From contig NZ_MDJS01000003.1 of NCBI RefSeq assembly GCF_001705515.1, forward strand, positions 558,001-622,000: DNA of 64,000 nt. The letters run 5' to 3'. Shown piece by piece: positions 60,057 to 64,000 of the stretch (position 1 is its first letter; every line of letters starts with the position of its first letter). The translations under genes and the position numbers were made by a program. The stretch is from Mucilaginibacter sp. PPCGB 2223. Its GTDB lineage: Bacteria > Bacteroidota > Bacteroidia > Sphingobacteriales > Sphingobacteriaceae. Under the pieces are notes generated by a model that saw only the letters and a list, made by a program, of their open reading frames with translations, was not told where the DNA came from and ran no database searches.

Positions 60057-60635
60057 TTATTTTTTAGCTGCTTCCTGCTCAGCCTGGCGCAATGCACGCG
60101 AAGTAGTTACCGAAACGATGGTATCTTCGGCAGCGTTAGTAATTAACAGGTTGTCAACTTTCAAATCGCCAACACGTACCGATTTACCAACTTCCAGGCT
60201 TTCGATGCTTACATCAATGTTATCGATGTGGTGTTTAGGCAAAGCTTTAACACGCAGTTTGCGTAATTTTTGCACCAATTTACCACCCACTTTCACACCT
60301 GGCGAAGTACCGGTTAAACGAACCGGGATCTCGATAGTCACCGGTTTTTTCTCATCGAGTTGCATAAAGTCAACATGGATGATCTCTTCAGTCAATGGGT
60401 GAAACTGAAGATCTTTAATGATAGCCTGAGCCTTTTTGCCGGCAATTTCCAGATCGATGAAATGAACAACAGGTGTGTAAACAACTGGTTTCAAATCAGC
60501 TACGGACACCGAAAAGTGGGTTTGATCTGTCCCACCGTAAAGCACTGCAGGCACCTGGCCATCGTAACGCAGCTGCTTGGCGTCTCTTTTCCCTACGTTC
60601 TCTCTTAAAGAACCGCTAATAGTAATTGATTTCAT
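60057..60635 (-). CDS. rplY: 50S ribosomal protein L25 / general stress protein Ctc
   Basis: 192 residues. The L25 domain is MKSITISGSLRENVGKRDAK...PAVLYGG; the C-terminal TL5/Ctc domain has HVDFMQLDEKKPVTIEIPVR and LIQKLRK-like LVQKLRKLRVKALPKHHIDN. It binds 5S rRNA. It follows prs by 101 nt, an arrangement common in Bacteroidota, and is probably co-transcribed with it. Confidence 0.96.
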   Translation of the reverse strand: MKSITISGSLRENVGKRDAKQLRYDGQVPAVLYGGTDQTHFSVSVADLKPVVYTPVVHFIDLEIAGKKAQAIIKDLQFHPLTEEIIHVDFMQLDEKKPVTIEIPVRLTGTSPGVKVGGKLVQKLRKLRVKALPKHHIDNIDVSIESLEVGKSVRVGDLKVDNLLITNAAEDTIVSVTTSRALRQAEQEAAKK

Positions 60636-60699
60636 TTTTTATTTATTTGTTTTTATTTTATCTAATCAATGGCAACTGCCATCGTATTATTCCTTTTTT

Positions 60700-60735
60700 C
60701 TTTCCGACTTCCGGACTTTACCGACTTTCGGACTA
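60700..60735. repeat. GACTTTCCGGACTTTCGG word array between prs and rplY
   Basis: CCGACTTCCGGACTTTACCG and CGACTTTCGGACT units; same vocabulary as 39395-39430. Confidence 0.6.
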
Positions 60736-60736
60736 A

Positions 60737-61681
60737 TTAATCCACCCTAAACAGGTCGCTTATCGATCCATGCTCATTCACATTGGTGATCGCCTTTGCG
60801 AACAATTCGGCAGTCGATAATACCTTGATCTTCGGGCTCTCCTGCTTCAAAGCTATCGTATCGGTAACGATCAGCTCGCTCAGCGCCGAGTTTTCGATCG
60901 TCTCATACGCCTTGCCCGAAAGCACTGCGTGTGTACAAACCGCCCTTACGCTGCGTGCGCCACGCTCCATGATCAGGGCAGCAGCTTTGGCCAGCGTACC
61001 TGCGGTATCGCAAATATCATCGATCAGCACAATGTCCTGGTCGGTCACGTCGCCGATCACCGTCATCGATTCGATCTCATTAGCGCGTTTACGGCGTTTA
61101 TCGCAAATAACTACCTCGGCGTTAAAAAACTTAGCGAAGGTACGCGCCCTGTACGAACCGCCCATATCCGGCGAGGCAATGGTTAAATTACCCAGCTTTA
61201 AACTTTTAATGTACGGTACAAAAATTACCGAAGCATCAAGGTGGTCGACCGGTATATCAAAGAACCCCTGTATCTGTGCCGCATGCAAATCCATGGTCAT
61301 GATGCGGTTGATGCCTGCTGCTACCAGCAGGTTTGCAACCAATTTTGAACCGATGGCCACACGTGGCTTGTCTTTCCTGTCCTGCCGGGCCAAACCATAA
61401 TAAGGTATAACCGCGGTAACATAGTGTGCCGACGCGCGTCGCGCAGCATCGATCATCATCAGCAGCTCCATCAAATTATCGGTTGGCTGGCACGTACTTT
61501 GTATCAAAAACACATCGCTCCCGCGTACCGACTCATCAAATGATGGTTGAAATTCTCCATCGCTGAATCTCGATAAAGTCACGCTTCCTAATTCCTTACC
61601 GTATGCGTCAGCAATTTTATGTGCCAGTGATTGTGATGCTGTTCCGGCAAATAATTTAACTGGGTTAAACTGTAAAGGCAT
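60737..61681 (-). CDS. prs: Ribose-phosphate pyrophosphokinase
   Basis: 314 residues. MPLQFNPVKLFAGTASQSLA, the ATP-binding region ARRASAHYVTAVIPYYGLARQ, the metal/ribose segment MDLHAAQIQGFFDIPVDHL and the PRPP loop VLIDDICDTAGT are all present. It makes PRPP for nucleotide, histidine and tryptophan synthesis. It lies 134 nt downstream of tRNA-Gln on the same strand. Confidence 0.98.
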   Translation of the reverse strand: MPLQFNPVKLFAGTASQSLAHKIADAYGKELGSVTLSRFSDGEFQPSFDESVRGSDVFLIQSTCQPTDNLMELLMMIDAARRASAHYVTAVIPYYGLARQDRKDKPRVAIGSKLVANLLVAAGINRIMTMDLHAAQIQGFFDIPVDHLDASVIFVPYIKSLKLGNLTIASPDMGGSYRARTFAKFFNAEVVICDKRRKRANEIESMTVIGDVTDQDIVLIDDICDTAGTLAKAAALIMERGARSVRAVCTHAVLSGKAYETIENSALSELIVTDTIALKQESPKIKVLSTAELFAKAITNVNEHGSISDLFRVD

Positions 61682-61766
61682 ATGGCAGATTTATTTCGGA
61701 TTTCGGATTTTCAATTTCGAATTTTGAACTTATTCAAAAATCAACCTCATCTTGCTATTTAAAAAA

Positions 61767-61803
61767 ATATCGGATTCCGGAATTAATATCCAAAATCCGA
61801 TAT
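61767..61803. repeat. Palindrome in the tRNA-Gln to prs spacer
   Basis: ATATCGGATT (61767-61776) / AATCCGATAT (61794-61803) with CCGGAATTAATATCC between; further GGATTTCGGATTTTC words at 61695-61715. The T-run beside it (61804-61813) is on the plus strand, so it could also end an RNA read on that strand. Confidence 0.6.
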
Positions 61804-61815
61804 CTCTTTTTTTGT

Positions 61816-61885
61816 TGCCCGACCAGGATTCGAACCTAGACAAACGGTACCAAAAACCGTCGTACTACCATTATACTATCAGGCA
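61816..61885 (-). tRNA. tRNA-Gln (anticodon UUG)
   Basis: 70 nt. The acceptor stem TGCCTGA/TCGGGCA pairs fully (one G-U). The anticodon stem ACGGT/ACCGT encloses the loop TTTTGGT, giving anticodon TTG. The T arm is CTAGG-TTCGAAT-CCTGG. No CCA is encoded at the 3' end. A consensus -7 element lies 38 nt upstream, and prs follows downstream. Confidence 0.96.
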
Positions 61886-61922
61886 ATCTCCCATCGGTTA
61901 CTTGCGTTTCCGAAACGGAATG

Positions 61923-61930
61923 CAAATATA
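61923..61930 (-). promoter_or_regulatory. -7 element of the tRNA-Gln promoter
   Basis: On the minus strand TATATTTG, an exact TAnnTTTG, 38 nt before the tRNA. At the -33 position there is only a T-run (CTTTTAA), not a clean TTG. It may also serve prs by read-through. Confidence 0.6.
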
Positions 61931-62187
61931 GAACGATTTTTTTAAAGTTAAAAGGTAAATTTTATTTTTTTAGTGAAGCTTATTTAAGGGGTTAATTATC
62001 ATTTTGTTTGGTCTTTGATGGTGGAGATAATTATCCAAAGCTGCTTTACAATCACGACTCTCTTCTTGAGAAGAGGCGCTGCAGGTTGAGAAGTGGCTGG
62101 GATGTGTATATTGAACCTTCATTTCTTCTCGCAGCAAGGTTCAGCTTTTAAGGCACAGCTTCAGCTTTATGTTTTTAGCTTCCATAA

Positions 62188-62294
62188 GGGCGTTCCCCTG
62201 CGGGTCGCGCTTTCCGCTCATACTGCACAAGGCATTAGCCGCGGCCTGCCTTTAAGCCCGCCACAGGCCGGTATCCGCTGCAATCGCTAACACA
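62188..62294 (+). repeat. Modular dispersed palindromic repeat, copy F
   Basis: Core CTCATACTGCACAAGGC; ends GGGCGTT and GCTAACAC. It carries the 21-nt CCTGC...AGCCCGCCACAGG module shared with copy A, but neither TATCC-linked mini-palindrome. Confidence 0.85.
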
Positions 62295-62370
62295 GGTACA
62301 TCGTTCCAAACAAAAAATGCAGATAAATAAAACATCTATATGTTTACTTATCTGCATACTTGCATATCAG

Positions 62371-62396
62371 TTCCCCCTTTAGGGGGCTAGGGGGCT
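62371..62396. repeat. CCCCCTTTAGGGGG repeat after accA
   Basis: TCCCCCTTTAGGGGGCTAGGGGGC, ending at the accA stop codon; same palindrome as 56265-56296. Confidence 0.7.
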
Positions 62397-63353
62397 TTAA
62401 GCGTCCACAACCACACCCATCGCACAAAACTTATCAATCCGCTCCTTAACCAGCACTTCCGGGTCAACTGTTTTTAACGCTTTCAGGTCTTTGATCAGCT
62501 GTTTCTTCAGTGTGGCCGCCATGGCAACAGGGTCCTGATGCGCACCGCCGAGCGGCTCTTTGATCACACCGTCTATCAGCTTATTTTTATACATATCTAC
62601 CGAGGTCAGTTTCAATACTTCGGCAGCTTTTTCCTTATTTTCCCAGGTCTTCCACAAAATGGTCGAACAGTTTTCGGGCGAGATAACCGAATACCACGAG
62701 TTTTCGAGCATCAGCACCTTATCGCCGATACCAATGCCCAGCGCACCGCCCGAGGCACCTTCGCCGATGATGATACAGATAACCGGCACTTTCAGCAGCG
62801 ACATTTCGAGCAAATTACGCGCAATGGCCTCGCCCTGCCCGCGCTCTTCGGCTTCGAGGCCGGGAAAAGCTCCCGGTGTATCAATTAAGGTAACAATGGG
62901 TTTATTAAACTTCTCGGCCATCTTCATCAGCCTTAAAGCCTTGCGGTAACCTTCGGGGTTAGCCATACCGAAGTTACGATACTGGCGCATTTTGGTATTC
63001 ACCCCTTTTTGGTGGCCGATGAACATCACCGTTTCGCCGTTAAGCGAGCCGAAACCGCCTACGATGGCCTTATCGTCGCCCACGGTACGGTCGCCGTGCA
63101 TCTCGATAAAATCATCGCACATCAACTCGATGTACTGTAATGTATATGGCCTTTCGGGATGGCGGGATATCTGCACCCTTTGCCAGCCTGTTAAGCGCGA
63201 AAATATCTGCTTTTTGGTGGTTTCGAATTTTTCTTCAAGCTCGGCCAGCGTGGCCGACATGTCAACCTTGGTCTTTTCTTCTACCTGCTTCACCTTTTCG
63301 ATCTGCTGCTGCAGGTCGGCCAGTGGTTTTTCAAAATCGAATGTAATTTTCAT
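62397..63353 (-). CDS. accA: Acetyl-CoA carboxylase, carboxyltransferase subunit alpha
   Basis: 318 residues from the ATG at 63353 (MKITFDFEKPLADLQQQIEK); a TTG codon just before it is not needed. Family motifs are YIELMCDDFIEMHGDR, FGMANPEGYRKALRLMKMAE, TPGAFPGLEAEERGQGEAIA and the oxyanion segment GEGASGGALGIGIGD. With AccD it transfers CO2 from carboxybiotin to acetyl-CoA, the first step of fatty-acid synthesis. accD, accB and accC are not in the window. Confidence 0.97.
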   Translation of the reverse strand: MKITFDFEKPLADLQQQIEKVKQVEEKTKVDMSATLAELEEKFETTKKQIFSRLTGWQRVQISRHPERPYTLQYIELMCDDFIEMHGDRTVGDDKAIVGGFGSLNGETVMFIGHQKGVNTKMRQYRNFGMANPEGYRKALRLMKMAEKFNKPIVTLIDTPGAFPGLEAEERGQGEAIARNLLEMSLLKVPVICIIIGEGASGGALGIGIGDKVLMLENSWYSVISPENCSTILWKTWENKEKAAEVLKLTSVDMYKNKLIDGVIKEPLGGAHQDPVAMAATLKKQLIKDLKALKTVDPEVLVKERIDKFCAMGVVVDA

Positions 63354-63388
63354 CAAAACATAATTTGTTTTTTAACGGAGATGAAGCT

Positions 63389-63433
63389 ATCATGAGCGGT
63401 ATTCGTGTTATTTTTTGAGTTGCAGCTCATGAT
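63389..63433 (-). promoter_or_regulatory. Hairpin in the accA leader
   Basis: ATCATGAGC (63389-63397) and GCTCATGAT (63425-63433) form a perfect 9-bp inverted repeat with a 27-nt loop, between the likely promoter and the start codon. It could be a regulator site or an RNA leader structure. Confidence 0.35.
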
Positions 63434-63458
63434 GGTTTCATGTACAGTTATAATGGGG

Positions 63459-63466
63459 CAAAAGTA
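63459..63466 (-). promoter_or_regulatory. -7 element of the accA promoter
   Basis: On the minus strand TACTTTTG, an exact TAnnTTTG, 105 nt before the accA start. No clear TTG at the expected -33 position. Confidence 0.45.
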
Positions 63467-63495
63467 AAAAAATTCAACCGGTATAGTTGGATGTT

Positions 63496-63993
63496 TTATA
63501 GTTTATGTAATTGCTTGTACCTTATCCGCTGGTTGGGGGTTAAAATACCATATACTTTCAGATAGGCCTGCAAAATAGCATTTCGCAGCTCGCCCCTGAA
63601 TAAATCGGTGCGCTGCCCGTAAAATACCAGGGTGCCATCGTCAACCTGCCGGATCCGGAAAAGGCTATCCAAAACCCTTTCGTTTTTGATAATCAGCCTG
63701 CCCATCTCCTTCTTTTTACGTATCAGCCCGGCATCGACAGCGGTTATCTTAGCGACTTGATCGGAGCTCAGCCCCAACTGTTTTTTTAGCTCTATTGCTC
63801 TTTGTGGCGCCGGGTAATCATTCAACTCGGCAACCAGGGCCATGTTATCATAGTCGTCTCCGTTTAAGTAAGCGTTGTATTGCTTATAGCTCAATGTCCG
63901 CGCCGGCGAGGTAATACTATCCTTAGCCGATTGCCCCGAACAGATTTGACAAAACATCAACAAACAGCTTATCAACAGGTAATATCGTATCAT
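63496..63993 (-). CDS. Spy/CpxP-like exported helical protein
   Basis: 165 residues with a signal peptide (LISCLLMFCQICSGQ). Mature helices carry KKQLGLSSDQVAKITAVDAG and YGILTPNQRIRYKQLHKL, two LTxxQ-like motifs (LSSDQ and LTPNQ) that mark the Spy/CpxP superfamily of periplasmic chaperones and stress sensors. It is upstream of accA on the same strand but separated by 142 nt with a promoter, so it is probably independent. Confidence 0.72.
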   Translation of the reverse strand: MIRYYLLISCLLMFCQICSGQSAKDSITSPARTLSYKQYNAYLNGDDYDNMALVAELNDYPAPQRAIELKKQLGLSSDQVAKITAVDAGLIRKKKEMGRLIIKNERVLDSLFRIRQVDDGTLVFYGQRTDLFRGELRNAILQAYLKVYGILTPNQRIRYKQLHKL

Positions 63994-64000
63994 AGGCTCA

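Larger units (their letters stand above)
61886..62396. other. 511 bp spacer between tRNA-Gln and accA
   Basis: Holds the tRNA promoter, about 250 nt with nothing recognised, copy F of the modular repeat (62188-62294) and a CCCCCTTTAGGGGG repeat (62371-62396) that probably acts as the accA terminator. No convincing gene. Confidence 0.7.

Noticed and set aside
60783..61400. 205-codon open frame on the plus strand
   Set aside because: Antisense shadow of prs, which is certain; the composition reflects prs codon positions.

Overview
The window looks like a chromosomal segment from a Bacteroidota bacterium of the Sphingobacteriaceae type (Mucilaginibacter or Pedobacter-like). This is inferred from family content: a DUF5606 protein, Porin_10, zinc-ribbon/TonB proteins, DUF2490, a SulP-carbonic anhydrase fusion and TPR histidine kinases. 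Promoters with the Bacteroidota pattern TTG-N19/20-TAnnTTTG support it, as do the near absence of Shine-Dalgarno sequences and a dense load of dispersed palindromic intergenic repeats. No genus can be proven from sequence reading alone.

Layout. 1-2567: 5' end of pruA, two tandem zinc-ribbon/TonB proteins, then a 0.9 kb repeat-filled spacer. 2568-4534: dnaK with its own terminator. 4838-14391: mixed metabolic and envelope genes (TMEM175-type channel, GH31 glucosidase, L,D-transpeptidase, nucleotidyltransferase, M42 peptidase, GNAT, DUF5606, cyclophilin, a secreted family of unknown role). 14468-23559: envelope and transport block (Porin_10, purine nucleoside phosphorylase, lpxK, DUF2490, SulP-carbonic anhydrase fusion, S41 protease). 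23665-38894: the S10-spc-alpha ribosomal cluster on the minus strand (rplC through rplQ, with secY, map, infA and rpoA). 47029-50681: the str operon (rpsL, rpsG, fusA, rpsJ). 51618-63993: an AT-rich orphan gene, CDF transporter, PL7 alginate lyase, beta-propeller protein, YjbR protein, TPR histidine kinase, small exported proteins, rplY, prs, tRNA-Gln, accA and a Spy-like protein.

The most striking layout feature is that rpsJ and rplC, normally adjacent in one long cluster, are separated by an 8.1 kb block of six genes on both strands (M1 peptidase, C45/Ntn-hydrolase lipoprotein, O-antigen-ligase-like protein, a fungal-type prephenate dehydrogenase, a coiled-coil membrane protein and an AT-rich orphan). 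The block is bordered by two inverted copies of a dispersed repeat. The downstream half of the ribosomal cluster has an exact consensus promoter of its own and the upstream half ends in a strong terminator, so the split appears functional.

The second theme is non-coding structure. A modular palindromic repeat of about 85 nt occurs six times and carries nested mini-palindromes at equivalent positions in its two halves. The larger spacers inside the ribosomal operons hold 'word' arrays that fold into long hairpins. Several other short repeats recur between intergenic regions tens of kilobases apart.
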